Source of the DNA: Mycobacterium sp. 852002-51057_SCH5723018
GTDB lineage: Bacteria > Actinomycetota > Actinomycetes > Mycobacteriales > Mycobacteriaceae
Assembly (NCBI RefSeq): GCF_001667035.1
Contig: NZ_LZIR01000074.1
Location: 1 to 64,000, forward strand
Direction: 5' to 3'
DNA length: 64,000 bases
Shown here: positions 51,861 to 60,936 of the stretch, piece after piece
How the letters are laid out: each line of letters starts with the position of its first letter
Position numbering within the stretch: the stretch's first letter is position 1
Program-made: the position numbers and the translations under genes
The notes under the pieces: generated by a model
Database searches by the model: none
Told to the model about the DNA's origin: nothing
What the model saw: only the letters and a program-made list of their open reading frames with translations

Positions 51861-52703
51861 TCAGCGGCCGACGTTGGCCGCGCGGGGGTTCGTCAGTCTC
51901 GCGGCGCGCGCCAACAGGCCGGCGTATCCCGCACCGAGGAGCCGAGGCATCGCCGCCATCGCCCGTCCGTCGGGTCCGATCAGGATCCTCGCTCTGTTTT
52001 TCTCGGCCCCTCGCAGAATGACCCGGGCGGCCTTGTCGGGAGAGGTGAGCGCCGCCCGTTCAAAGAGTTTCGCGGCCAGCTCCGGCTCCTCGGTATCTGC
52101 GGTGCGCATGTTCGCCCCGAAGTTGGTGCGCACGACGCCGGGGTGCACGCAATGCACGGTCACCGGGCGCCGTTCGATGATCATCTCCTGACGAAGCGCT
52201 TCCGTGAGCCCACGCACCGCGAACTTCGAAGCGCTGTAGGCACCTTGGTAGGGGACCGCGATGAGACCGAAGGCGCTGGACAGGTTGACCAACCGCGCCG
52301 GGCGCTCAGAAGAACCCGACTCGATGAGCCGCGGCAGGAATGCCTTGGTCCCGTTGACGACGCCGCCGATGTTGATGCCGATCAGCCAGTCGAAGTCCGC
52401 CCAGGACATGTCGGCGACGCTGGCGAAGAGATCAACGCCGGCGTTGTTGAAGACCATCGAGGCGGGACCGAGCCGGTGGCGGACGTCCTCCGCGTAGGCG
52501 AATACCGCGTCGCGGTCGGTGACATCCACCCGGAAAGTCGTCACCTGGTCGGGGCGGCAAGCCGCTTGGGTTTCGGCCAGACCCATTTCGTCGATGTCGG
52601 ACGCGGCGACGTGTGCGCCTTCTTGGGTGAGCGCGCGCGTCAACGCCCGCCCGATGCCGGAACCGGCGCCCGTCACAACGGCGACGCGGTCTCGGTACTT
52701 CAC
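51861..52703 (-). CDS. Short-chain dehydrogenase/reductase
   Basis: A 280-residue SDR: VAVVTGAGSGIGRALTRALTQ for nucleotide binding, NNAGVDLFASV, catalytic Ser in NLSSAFGLIAVPYQ and Tyr/Lys in AYSASKFAVRGLTEAL. C-terminal residues past 220 are longer than in FabG and include a hydrophobic stretch. GTG 52703 overlaps the stop of the upstream ligase (GTGA). Last gene of the operon Rieske oxygenase, isochorismatase-like, thioesterase, ligase, SDR. Confidence 0.87.
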   Translation of the reverse strand: MKYRDRVAVVTGAGSGIGRALTRALTQEGAHVAASDIDEMGLAETQAACRPDQVTTFRVDVTDRDAVFAYAEDVRHRLGPASMVFNNAGVDLFASVADMSWADFDWLIGINIGGVVNGTKAFLPRLIESGSSERPARLVNLSSAFGLIAVPYQGAYSASKFAVRGLTEALRQEMIIERRPVTVHCVHPGVVRTNFGANMRTADTEEPELAAKLFERAALTSPDKAARVILRGAEKNRARILIGPDGRAMAAMPRLLGAGYAGLLARAARLTNPRAANVGR

Positions 52704-54352
52704 CCGTTCACCGCCTGCTCGCTCGCCCATCGGTAGTCGGCCTTGCCCGACGGGCTGCGCTCGATCGCGCTGCGGAACACGACCGCCTTGGGAAGCTTGT
52801 AGCGGGCCAGGGACTCTGCGGCGTGCGAGATCAGCTCGTCCGCGTCGGCGTGGGCCCCGTCGGCGAGCGCGACGACCGCGACGACCTCCTGGCCCCAGCG
52901 TTCGCTCGGGCGCCCGGCGACCACCACGTCGGCCACCGCGGGATGCGACGCGATCGCGGTCTCCACCTCCTCGACAAAGATCTTCTCGCCGCCGGAATTG
53001 ATCGTCACCGAATCGCGTCCCAGCAATTCGATCACGCCATCGGCGCGGTGGCGCGCACGGTCGCCGGGCACGGCGTAGCGCACGCCGTCGATCACCGGGA
53101 ATGTCTTGGCGGTCTTGGCCGCATCGCCCTTGTAGCCCAGCGGAACGTAGCCCCGTTGCGCCAGCCAACCCATAGCGTCGTGACCCGGTTCCAGGATTGC
53201 GGTTAGGTCCTCGGACGCCACGAAGGTGTCCGGTCCGGCGTTGAATGTGCCCGTCGACACCGCCCCCGACATCGACATGTGGTGCATCTGCGCGCCCGTC
53301 TCCGACGATCCGACGCCATCGACCACGACGGCGTTGGGCAGTGCCTCGATCAAGCGTTGCTTCACGTACGGGGTGAGCAAGGCGCCGCCGTTGGCGACCA
53401 CCGCCAACGACGACACGTCGGCGACTCCTTTTTCGATGGCCGCGAGCAGAGGCCGCGCCATCGCGTCACCGACCACCGTCACCACCGGCACCCGCTCCCG
53501 CTCGATCGTGCGGACTACGTCCTCGGCGTCCAAATGATCGACAACGGACGGAAAGACGACGGACTGTCCGGTCGTGATCGCCGTCATCACGCTCCACTGG
53601 GCCGCACCGTGGATCAGCGGCGGCAAGATCAGCAATTTGGCGCCGGGCCCGGTGGCCAGCCTTGCGACGATCTCCTCGACAGAGCCGGACGGCTCACCGG
53701 TCATCAGGTTTCGCCCGCCGAACGATGTCATGAAGATGTCGTGTTGGCGCCACAGCACGCCCTTGGGCATGCCCGTCGTGCCACCGGTATACAGGACGTA
53801 CAAGTCGTCGGGCGAGTGCTGCACCGGCGGCGGTTCTGGCGAACTGGATGCCAGGGCGGTCTCGTAATCGACCGCGCCGTAAAGCAAGTCGTGACCGGAG
53901 TCGTCGGCGATCTGAATCAGCACCCGCAGCCGCGGCAGGTCCGGCAGGATTTCGGCCACCCGGGGCGCGAACGCGGCATGGTAGATCAGGGCGGTCGCCC
54001 CGGAATCCTTCAGCAGATACTGCAGCTCGCTCTTGACGTATCGGAAGTTGACGTTGAAGGGGGCAACGCGCGCCTGGAAGCCGCCAAGCAGCGCCTCGAC
54101 GAATTCGTTTCCGTTGTAGGCATAGAGGCCGAGCAGGTCCTGACCCACCTCGTGGCCGGCCAGTGCCGAGCGCTCGGTGTGACACCCCAGGCCCCGCGAG
54201 TGCAGGTATGCGGCGAGCCGGTTGGACCGCTCGAGGATTTGGGCGTAGGTGTAGCGCTTTTCACCACGGATCACCAGCTCGCGGTCGGGGATCGCTGCGG
54301 CGACGGCCGTCGCGACTTCGGGAACCGTGAATTGCGTTGCGCTGTCGGACAT
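52700..54352 (-). CDS. Acyl-CoA synthetase (FadD19-like layout)
   Basis: A 550-residue ANL ligase. LYVLYTGGTTGMPKGVLWRQ is the phosphate loop with the extended VLWRQ of FadD19-type enzymes; DGVGSSETGAQMHHM is A5, LGRDSVTINSGGEKIFVEEVE lies before A8, and SPSGKADYRWASEQAV carries the C-terminal Lys. Its partner in layout is 41191-42816. It should activate a bulky or side-chain acid. ATG 54352 lies 8 bases after the thioesterase gene end. Confidence 0.88.
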   Translation of the reverse strand: MSDSATQFTVPEVATAVAAAIPDRELVIRGEKRYTYAQILERSNRLAAYLHSRGLGCHTERSALAGHEVGQDLLGLYAYNGNEFVEALLGGFQARVAPFNVNFRYVKSELQYLLKDSGATALIYHAAFAPRVAEILPDLPRLRVLIQIADDSGHDLLYGAVDYETALASSSPEPPPVQHSPDDLYVLYTGGTTGMPKGVLWRQHDIFMTSFGGRNLMTGEPSGSVEEIVARLATGPGAKLLILPPLIHGAAQWSVMTAITTGQSVVFPSVVDHLDAEDVVRTIERERVPVVTVVGDAMARPLLAAIEKGVADVSSLAVVANGGALLTPYVKQRLIEALPNAVVVDGVGSSETGAQMHHMSMSGAVSTGTFNAGPDTFVASEDLTAILEPGHDAMGWLAQRGYVPLGYKGDAAKTAKTFPVIDGVRYAVPGDRARHRADGVIELLGRDSVTINSGGEKIFVEEVETAIASHPAVADVVVAGRPSERWGQEVVAVVALADGAHADADELISHAAESLARYKLPKAVVFRSAIERSPSGKADYRWASEQAVNG

Positions 54353-54360
54353 TCTGCCTC

Positions 54361-54981
54361 TCAGGGCTGGTGGGGTAGCAGGCGGACCATGAGGCCGTTG
54401 GCCTCGCTGAGCAACGTGCCGTCGGTCGCGGTCATGGTAGCGCCGATGAAGAACTTCCTGCCGTCGACGTTGGTGATGCGGCCCCGGGCGGTCAGCGGCT
54501 CGTCGATCGGGGTGATGTTGCGGTAGTCGACATGCAGGAATGCGGTGCGGGTGGGCGGGCACCCTGCGGTGGAGACGACCATCCCGAACAGCCAGTCGTA
54601 GAACAGCGGGATCACGCCGCCGTGCACGGCGCTGTTCCCGCCCACGTGGGCTCGGGTGAAGTGTCCGTCCATGGTGACCCCGTTGGGCCCGGATTCGGTG
54701 ACCAGCCACGGTGGCATCAGGGGATGGCCCAGCCCGGGCAGTTCGATGACCCGGCCGGCGGGTGCCAGGCCTTCCGGCACCTGGTGGTCCTCGATCAACG
54801 TGCAGGCGTTTTCGACGTGCTCGGCCGCGGCGGCCCACAGCGCGGAGTCCGGGTTGGTGGAGACGGTGAGATCCTGGAGGCGCCGCATCGCGGCGACGAA
54901 CCTGCCCAGCTCGGGTGGCACATGGTCGACCGGCTTGATCTCGGGAAACCCGCCGCGCACCGCCGGCGTGGTGTCGGTCAT
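54361..54981 (-). CDS. Hotdog-fold thioesterase (PaaI-like)
   Basis: A 206-residue protein with the hotdog motif GGNSAVHGGVIPLFYDWLFGMV and TAFLHVDYRNITPIDEPLTARGRI. It has an N-terminal extension of about 90 residues. It likely hydrolyses an acyl-CoA of the pathway, regenerating CoA. ATG 54981 overlaps the stop of the upstream gene (ATGA). A second hotdog protein of this island lies at 33768. Confidence 0.82.
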   Translation of the reverse strand: MTDTTPAVRGGFPEIKPVDHVPPELGRFVAAMRRLQDLTVSTNPDSALWAAAAEHVENACTLIEDHQVPEGLAPAGRVIELPGLGHPLMPPWLVTESGPNGVTMDGHFTRAHVGGNSAVHGGVIPLFYDWLFGMVVSTAGCPPTRTAFLHVDYRNITPIDEPLTARGRITNVDGRKFFIGATMTATDGTLLSEANGLMVRLLPHQP

Positions 54982-55610
54982 TGCTGCCCCCACACCTGGA
55001 GCAGCTCGTCGGTCGTGGTGATGGTCGCCAGCAGCGACAGCGTGTTGGCGATGATGGCCTCTCCGTACTCGGTGGGCACGCCGGCGACGGCGTCGCGCGG
55101 CACGACGACACGATAGGCCGCATTGACCGCGTCCATGACGACGTTGGGAATCGCGATGTTCAGCGAGACCCCGACCACGACGATGGTGGACACCCCGAGG
55201 TTGCGCAGCACGGCGTCGAGGTCGGTGCCGCCCATCGGCCCGACGCCATGCCAGCGGCTCAGGACCAAATCGGTTGGCTCGGGGCCCAATTCGGGCAGCA
55301 GAGCCGCACCGGGAGACCCGGGAGCAATGTCGACCTGGCTATGTCCGGGGCCGCCTGCGATGGCGAAGATCTTGGCGTTGTGGTTGGAGCCCAGCCCGTC
55401 GGGCCGTCGCCGCACCAGGCAATGGACGACGCGCACCCCGGCCGCCCGCGCCGCCGGTAGCAGTCGCACGATGTTGGGTAGCGCGACACGACGCGCCTCC
55501 TCGGCGAGCACCGCCAGCCCCGCGTGCGGGCCGATGACCGCGCCCTGGCACTCCTGGGTGACGACCGCGGTGTGCGCAGGCGCGGCGAGGTCGGCAAGCT
55601 TGGGCGTCAT
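54978..55610 (-). CDS. Isochorismatase-fold protein with altered catalytic triad
   Basis: A 210-residue Rossmann-like cysteine-hydrolase family protein. In active members a D-K-C triad is expected. Here the Asp region reads AVVTQECQGAVIG, the Lys region LSRWHGVGPMGGTDLDAVL, and the Cys region VVVGVSLNIAIPNVVMDAV, with Ala in the usual Cys place. Without the Cys the usual amidase chemistry is unlikely. It may bind a ligand or use another mechanism. It lies between Rieske and thioesterase genes with 4-base overlaps on both sides. Confidence 0.78.
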   Translation of the reverse strand: MTPKLADLAAPAHTAVVTQECQGAVIGPHAGLAVLAEEARRVALPNIVRLLPAARAAGVRVVHCLVRRRPDGLGSNHNAKIFAIAGGPGHSQVDIAPGSPGAALLPELGPEPTDLVLSRWHGVGPMGGTDLDAVLRNLGVSTIVVVGVSLNIAIPNVVMDAVNAAYRVVVPRDAVAGVPTEYGEAIIANTLSLLATITTTDELLQVWGQQ

Positions 55611-56617
55611 GCGGGCGCCGCGGCTGCGGGCGGGACATCGTAGAACTGGGTGGCCCACTTGCGCAGCGCCATATACCCTTTCGCGTCGACCTTGGACAGC
55701 GGCGGACGTTCCACGTATCGCTGGTAGCGCCAGATTTGTAGATCATCGAAGACCGTGGACAGGAACTGCTTTTCGATGAGCTCGCGCAGCTCGCCCCGCG
55801 GCACGTCAGCGGTGTCGCCGGGAGTTCGCGGCCACCAGATCGAGTAGAACAGATCCGAACACCCATCGTCGACCGGCGTGCAGGTGAAGATCAGCCGGTG
55901 GTTCTGCGCGCCCTCGAAAACGCTGATCGCCCCGCCGAGGCCGAACAGGTGGCTGTGGAACCGCAGCGCCAGATCGTCGGGATCGTCACTGCGCGCGTCC
56001 GGCCAACCGGCGATGAATTGCCACTCGTGGTCGACGATCTTCCAGTCCAGCACCCTGGGCGTCACCGTGGCGTGGTGCACGTATTCGAAATGGGCGCTGT
56101 CGGGGGCGTTCTCCGCCACGATCTGCGGATGCACGGGTTCGCGCTCGGCGCGACGGGAGAACTCGGGGTATGCGCGGTAGTAGGCCGCCGGATCCGTCTC
56201 GAACTGCGGAAACTTTTTGAAGATGTCCGGCATCTCCCACTGCGGCTCCTGGCCGTCGGGGTGATGCCAGACGAACACGCAGTCGTACTGCTCCCGCACC
56301 GGAAACACCCGCAGCCGCAGCGCGCGGTTGGGCCGGTCGGGTTGGTAGGGGATGTATTGATTGGTGCCGTCCGGGCCCCAGCGCCATCCATGGAACGGGC
56401 ACTGGACGCAGTCGCCCATCACCTTCCCGCCGTGGCCGAGGTGCGCGCCGAGGTGTTTGCAGTGGGCTTCCAGCACGTGCAGCTCACCGGACTCGTCGCG
56501 GTAGGCGACCAGGTCCTCGCCGAAGTACCGCAGCGGCCGGACCTCGCCGATCGGGAATTCCGGAGACCATCCGACCATGAACCACCCGGTTACTTTCCAG
56601 GTGAACGGCACTTTCAC
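55607..56617 (-). CDS. Rieske [2Fe-2S] non-haem iron oxygenase (KshA-like)
   Basis: A 336-residue oxygenase. CKHLGAHLGHGGKVMGDCVQ then CPFHGW is the Rieske cluster site (C-x-H and C-x2-H). VAENAPDSAHFEYVHHATVTP has the Asp and His ligands of the mononuclear iron. The layout resembles KshA, the oxygenase of 3-ketosteroid 9-alpha-hydroxylase, which needs a KshB reductase; none is nearby. GTG 56617 is preferred because AGAGG precedes it and the longer frame would run through the operator. First gene of a five-gene minus-strand operon. Confidence 0.9.
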   Translation of the reverse strand: MKVPFTWKVTGWFMVGWSPEFPIGEVRPLRYFGEDLVAYRDESGELHVLEAHCKHLGAHLGHGGKVMGDCVQCPFHGWRWGPDGTNQYIPYQPDRPNRALRLRVFPVREQYDCVFVWHHPDGQEPQWEMPDIFKKFPQFETDPAAYYRAYPEFSRRAEREPVHPQIVAENAPDSAHFEYVHHATVTPRVLDWKIVDHEWQFIAGWPDARSDDPDDLALRFHSHLFGLGGAISVFEGAQNHRLIFTCTPVDDGCSDLFYSIWWPRTPGDTADVPRGELRELIEKQFLSTVFDDLQIWRYQRYVERPPLSKVDAKGYMALRKWATQFYDVPPAAAAPA

Positions 56618-56641
56618 GGCGGCGCCTCTCGCGATCGTTGA

Positions 56642-56660
56642 TACTAAGCGCGTTACAGTA
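56642..56660. promoter_or_regulatory. Palindrome copy between Rieske operon and hydrolase operon
   Basis: TACTAAGCGCGTTACAGTA: left half 4/7, right half 7/7 against TACTGTA-N5-TACAGTA. It lies 25 bases before the Rieske GTG at 56617 and about 100 bases before the hydrolase gene at 56761. Confidence 0.6.
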
Positions 56661-56760
56661 TAGATTTCAGCAGTTCGGTCAGCGCGCGGCAAGGAGCTTT
56701 ATGGGTGGAGGGGCCGTCCGGGCGACCGACACCGGCTGCACCGGCTTCAAGTTCGGGTAG

Positions 56761-57888
56761 GTGAGTGGTATGTCGTGGGCGACGCGCGGGCTGGGCTTCA
56801 CCGGCGAGCTGGCCCGCGAACTCGGGATGCTGCTGCCGCGTACGGTGGCCGGTCTCAACGAATCGACCGGCTGGGTTCCCGCATCGCCACGTGGTTTTCG
56901 CCAGTTCGGCGAGGTCATGCTGGATGAGCTTGTGCTAAGCGGCTTTTCGCTGCTGAACGGGAGCCCCCCGACGATGCGGCCGCTGACCGGATGTACCGCC
57001 GCGGCCGAGGAACTGTCGGCGCTGGGCATCGACGGCGCGCACGCCGACCCACCACCCTTGCGACCGACGTCGGTGCAGCGGCGCCGCATCGCGGGGCTGG
57101 GCTACGAGCGGATGACGTTCGAACACGATCCGGGGCTGCCCGCGACGCTGGAAGCCGCCGGCCTGGGCGGCCCGGCGCGGGCCTTGGCACACGTGTGCCG
57201 GCACCGCGGCGGCCCGAGGCCGTGGCTGATATGGGTGCACGGCGCCGGTCAGGGCGGCACGGAGGACTTGTTGCTGTCCCGGATCGGTCGGATACACCAC
57301 AAGCTGGGGTTCAACGTCGCGATGCCGGTGCAGCCCGGCCACGGCTGCCGGCGCCGGGAATGGCCGGCCTATCCCGACGTGGATCCCTTGGGCAATGTCG
57401 CGGGCATGATGCGTGCGGTGTCGGAGGTGCGCGCCGTGGTGCGATGGGTGCAGCCGCAAGCCTCAGCCATTGTCGTGGCCGGGATTTCGATGGGCACCCC
57501 GGTGGCCGCGTTGGTCACCCACCTCGAGCGGCAGGTCGACGCCGTGGCGTTGTACACGCCGATCCTGGGGCTCAACGCGATGATTGCGCGGCACCTGGCG
57601 CGGTGGGGTCAGTCCCGCGCGGGGCTTTCCGAATTGCTGGGATCCCCGGAGGTCTCGAAGCTCACCTCGGTGATCGATCCGCTGGCGGTCGACCCGGCGC
57701 CGCCACCGCATCGCCGCCTCATCGTCGGGGCGTGGCACGACCGGATGGCCATGCGCCAACCCGCGGTCGCGTTGCACGAGCGGTGGGGTGGCCAGCTGTA
57801 CTGGTACGACGGCGGGCACGTCGGCCACGTTTTCTCCCGGCGCGTGCTGGGGGTCACCGAGCGGTTCCTGCGCGCGGTGTCCGGCTGA
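56761..57888 (+). CDS. Alpha/beta hydrolase
   Basis: A 375-residue alpha/beta hydrolase. LIWVHGAGQGG gives the oxyanion hole, VVAGISMGTPVAALV the nucleophile Ser (G-x-S-x-G), VGAWHDRMA the acid and YDGGHVGHVFS the His. The N-terminal 150 residues form a cap-like region. It may hydrolyse a ring ester or lactone or a CoA ester. The frame opens at GTG 56761; ATG 56770 with AGGTGAG before it is equally good. TGA overlaps the next ATG. Confidence 0.82.
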   Translation: MSGMSWATRGLGFTGELARELGMLLPRTVAGLNESTGWVPASPRGFRQFGEVMLDELVLSGFSLLNGSPPTMRPLTGCTAAAEELSALGIDGAHADPPPLRPTSVQRRRIAGLGYERMTFEHDPGLPATLEAAGLGGPARALAHVCRHRGGPRPWLIWVHGAGQGGTEDLLLSRIGRIHHKLGFNVAMPVQPGHGCRRREWPAYPDVDPLGNVAGMMRAVSEVRAVVRWVQPQASAIVVAGISMGTPVAALVTHLERQVDAVALYTPILGLNAMIARHLARWGQSRAGLSELLGSPEVSKLTSVIDPLAVDPAPPPHRRLIVGAWHDRMAMRQPAVALHERWGGQLYWYDGGHVGHVFSRRVLGVTERFLRAVSG

Positions 57889-58265
57889 TGGCCACGCGGA
57901 CGGCGCGCGAGGTGGTCGAGCTCTACAACCTCGTGGTCTGGAACGAACGCAACCTCGGGCTGGCCGGGGAGTTGTTGGGCGACAACGTGATCCGGCACGG
58001 TGTGGGCGAGTCGCAGACGCTGACACACGCGCAGGCGGTCCAGCGGGTGGCCGACGTGTGGCGACTATTCGACGCCGTGCGCTTCGACCTGAACGTCGTC
58101 GTCGCCGGGGACGACGGCGAGCACGTCACGATCGTCTACGACTCGACGATGACCACCCAGGACGGCACCGAAACCAACATCGGCAGCATCGAGGTGTTCC
58201 GCGTCGTTACGGGCAGGATTACCGAGGTGTGGAACTGCGGCTACCAGCAAGGGGTTTGGAAGTGA
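57888..58265 (+). CDS. SnoaL/NTF2-like protein
   Basis: A 125-residue cone-shaped fold protein of the SnoaL-like or ketosteroid-isomerase-like superfamily: LYNLVVWNERNLGLAGELLGDNVIRHGVG, and SIEVFRVVTGRITEVWNCGYQQG. Such proteins are small cyclases, isomerases or hydratases. The catalytic residues cannot be assigned. It overlaps its neighbours by TGATG at 57886-57890 and GTGA at 58262-58265, so it is translated together with the hydrolase and the oxidoreductase. Confidence 0.8.
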   Translation: MATRTAREVVELYNLVVWNERNLGLAGELLGDNVIRHGVGESQTLTHAQAVQRVADVWRLFDAVRFDLNVVVAGDDGEHVTIVYDSTMTTQDGTETNIGSIEVFRVVTGRITEVWNCGYQQGVWK

Positions 58266-59329
58266 GCGAACGCGCGCTGGACGAGTTGGGTTATTACCTG
58301 CTGGCCGGCGCCGGCGGTGAGGGACCGGCGACCCTGATGGACGAGGCGCGCCGCGGCGAGGAGTTGGGCTTCGGCACCGCATTCATCTCCGAGCGCTGGA
58401 ACGTCAAGGAAGCGTCGTCACTCGTCGGGGCGGCGTGCGCGGTGACCACCCGGATGCAGATCGCAACCGCGGCAACCAATCACAACACGCGCCATCCGCT
58501 GATCACCGGAGCCTGGGCGACGACGATGCACCGGCTCTCCGGCGGCCGGTTCACGCTGGGCATCGGGCGCGGCATCGCCGCAATCTACGGGGCCTTCGGC
58601 ATCCCCGCGGTCACCACCGCGCAGATGGAAGACTGGGCGCGGGTCATGCGCCGCCTGTGGCACGGCGAGGTGATCTTCAACCACGACGGCCCGATGGGCA
58701 AGTACCCCATCCTTTTCCTGGACCCGGACTTCGACGAGGACATTCGGTTGGCGCTGGTGGCATTCGGGCCGCAAACACTCGCGCTCGGGGGCCGGGTGTT
58801 CGACGACGTCATCCTGCACACCTACTTCACGCCGGAGACGCTGCAGCGGTGTGTGGCGACCGTCAAGTCCGCCGCGGAAAAGGCGGGCCGCGATCCCGCC
58901 GGCGTGCGGGTGTGGTCGTGTTTCGCCACGGTCGGTGACCACCTTCCCGAGCCGCTGCGGCTGAAGAAGACCGTTGCGCGCCTGGCTACGTATTTGCAGG
59001 GCTACGGCGATCTGTTGGTGCGCACTAATGACTGGGATCCCGCCGTCCTGCAACGGTTTCGGGAAGATCCGGTGGTGACGTCGATCGCCGGCGGCATCGA
59101 CCACAAGGCCACGCCCGAGCAAATTGAGCACATCGCGACGTTGATTCCGGACGAATGGCTCGAACCGTCGGCGACCGGGTCGGCCCAGCGGTGCGTGGAC
59201 CGCATCCGCAAGGAGTTCGACTACGGCGCCGACGCGCTGATCATGCACGGGGCGACACCCGATGAGCTCGCGCCCGTGGTCGCGGCCTACAGGGCGGCCA
59301 CGCCCTGGCCGCGAGCGTGCGCAGAATGA
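58262..59329 (+). CDS. Luciferase-like (LLM class) oxidoreductase, probably F420-dependent
   Basis: A 355-residue TIM-barrel flavin-type oxidoreductase. ELGFGTAFISERWNVKEASS, ATAATNHNTRHPLITGAWATTM and LSGGRFTLGIGRGIAAIYGAFG are the LLM motifs. Mycobacterial members of this kind generally use coenzyme F420. It might oxidise an alcohol or reduce an enone of the substrate; specificity unknown. GTG 58262 overlaps the SnoaL-like stop. Confidence 0.84.
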   Translation: MSERALDELGYYLLAGAGGEGPATLMDEARRGEELGFGTAFISERWNVKEASSLVGAACAVTTRMQIATAATNHNTRHPLITGAWATTMHRLSGGRFTLGIGRGIAAIYGAFGIPAVTTAQMEDWARVMRRLWHGEVIFNHDGPMGKYPILFLDPDFDEDIRLALVAFGPQTLALGGRVFDDVILHTYFTPETLQRCVATVKSAAEKAGRDPAGVRVWSCFATVGDHLPEPLRLKKTVARLATYLQGYGDLLVRTNDWDPAVLQRFREDPVVTSIAGGIDHKATPEQIEHIATLIPDEWLEPSATGSAQRCVDRIRKEFDYGADALIMHGATPDELAPVVAAYRAATPWPRACAE

Positions 59330-59380
59330 CGCGCTGGACCGGCGTGTCGCGTACAAACGCGCACGGTCGCGCCGAAAAGC

Positions 59381-60877
59381 TCACGGCATGATGACGGTCC
59401 GCGCCACCGGTTCGGCCGCGGCCTGCCGACTGGACAGCCCCCGCTGCAGGGACGCCAGCAAGGCGTCACGCGTCTCGCGGGGATCGATGAGTTCGTCGAA
59501 TCCCATGTGCTCGGCCGACCGATACGACGCCTGCAGCTCGGCGTTGCGCAGCTTGACGGAGAGGTCTTCGCCGGCGTTCGACGCGCGGCTGAGCGCCGCC
59601 GCGCTCATCGCGCCCATCGTCGCGCCCGGATAGGCAAACGTTGCGACCTGATGGTCGAAACCCAGCAGCGACATCACCATGGAGCCGAACCCGTACGCCT
59701 TGCGGAGTGTGAGGTGCAGCTTCAGCGTGGTCGCCGCGGTCTGCGCGGCGAACATCCGCGCGCCGGCGCGCAGCACGCCGCTGCGCTCGGAGCGGCTGCC
59801 GGGCAGCATGCCGGGGTTGTCGGCGAGGAAGACGATGGGCAGGTGAAACGAGTCGGCCACGGTGATGAAATGCGCCGCCTTGTCGGCCGCGTCGGCGTCG
59901 ATGGAGCCGGCCAGCACCTTTGGCTGGTTGGCCACCACCGCCACCGGATGGCCACCGAGGTGGGCCAGCGCGCAGATGATCGCCCTGCCGAACTGCGGCT
60001 GCACTTCGAACCAGTCGGGACCGTCGAAGACGACATCGAGCACCGCGCGCATGTCGTAGACGCGGCGGTTGTCGCGGGACACGATGTCGAGCAACTCTGG
60101 GGTCGGACGCGGCGCGGAAGATTCGGTGGGCGGCAGTGACGGCGGGTATGACCACGCGCTCGGCGGAAAGTAAGACAAGTAGCGGCGGATCTCGTCGATC
60201 ACCGCTTCGTCGTCCTCGGCGACGTTGTGGATGACACCGCTGGCCAATGCCACGTTCGGGCCGCCCAGGTCCTCCTTCGAGATGTCTTCTCCCGTCGACT
60301 CTTTGACGACGGGAGGCCCGGCGGTGAAGATCGCGCCCTGCGCGCTCATGATCCGGAAGTCGCAGACCGGCGCCACCAGCGCGCCGTGTCCGGCGGAGGG
60401 GCCGAGCACGGCGGCGACGGTCGGGACGCGACCCGAGCACTGCGTCTGGGCGAGCAGATCTGTCGGGCTGCGTCCGTAATGCCCGCCGGTGGGACGAAAG
60501 CCGGCGCCTTCGAGCAGCATCACCAGCGGAACCTTGTCCCGTAGCGCCAGTTCGGCGATGCGGTACCGCTTGGAGTTGCCGCCCGGTCCGATGCTGCCCG
60601 CCATGGTGGTGAAGTCCTCGGCGCCCAGCATCACGGGCGAACCGTTGATCTCACCGGAGCCGACAACCAGCCCGTCGGCGGCGATGTCGCCGCCCACCAG
60701 CGTGCCGAATTCGCGGAACGTGCCCGGATCCAGGAGCCGCTCGATTCGCGCTCGGGCGTCGAGCTTGCCCTTGTCGCGATGCTTGTCGAGGCGCTCGGGA
60801 CCGCCCATCGCAAACGCGTGCCGACGGCGACGCTCTAGATCCTCGAGCGTTTCGCCCCAGTCCTGGGCTTTCGTCAT
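59381..60877 (-). CDS. Acyl-CoA carboxylase, beta (carboxyltransferase) subunit
   Basis: A 498-residue carboxyltransferase of the AccD/PccB/MccB type. RHAFAMGGPERLDKHRDKGKLDARARIERLLD is the N-terminal signature, LGPSAGHGALVAPVCDF and FLADNPGMLPGS the CoA and biotin site loops, and KAYGFGSMVMSLLGFDH the second oxyanion loop. The biotin-carrying alpha subunit is not in the window. It may carboxylate a branched acyl-CoA of the pathway, as in citronellol- or leucine-type routes. It is divergent from the LLM-P450 pair across a palindrome. Confidence 0.87.
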   Translation of the reverse strand: MTKAQDWGETLEDLERRRRHAFAMGGPERLDKHRDKGKLDARARIERLLDPGTFREFGTLVGGDIAADGLVVGSGEINGSPVMLGAEDFTTMAGSIGPGGNSKRYRIAELALRDKVPLVMLLEGAGFRPTGGHYGRSPTDLLAQTQCSGRVPTVAAVLGPSAGHGALVAPVCDFRIMSAQGAIFTAGPPVVKESTGEDISKEDLGGPNVALASGVIHNVAEDDEAVIDEIRRYLSYFPPSAWSYPPSLPPTESSAPRPTPELLDIVSRDNRRVYDMRAVLDVVFDGPDWFEVQPQFGRAIICALAHLGGHPVAVVANQPKVLAGSIDADAADKAAHFITVADSFHLPIVFLADNPGMLPGSRSERSGVLRAGARMFAAQTAATTLKLHLTLRKAYGFGSMVMSLLGFDHQVATFAYPGATMGAMSAAALSRASNAGEDLSVKLRNAELQASYRSAEHMGFDELIDPRETRDALLASLQRGLSSRQAAAEPVARTVIMP

Positions 60878-60936
60878 GCTTCTGTCCTACCTCATGGGCG
60901 GCCGTCGCGCGCATAGTTGTAGGGAGCAGGGTCACA

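Noticed and set aside
56618..56692. Longer N-terminus of the Rieske oxygenase from TTG 56692
   Set aside because: It would translate the operator palindrome and lacks a ribosome site; GTG 56617 fits the family start (WKVTGWFMVGW) better.
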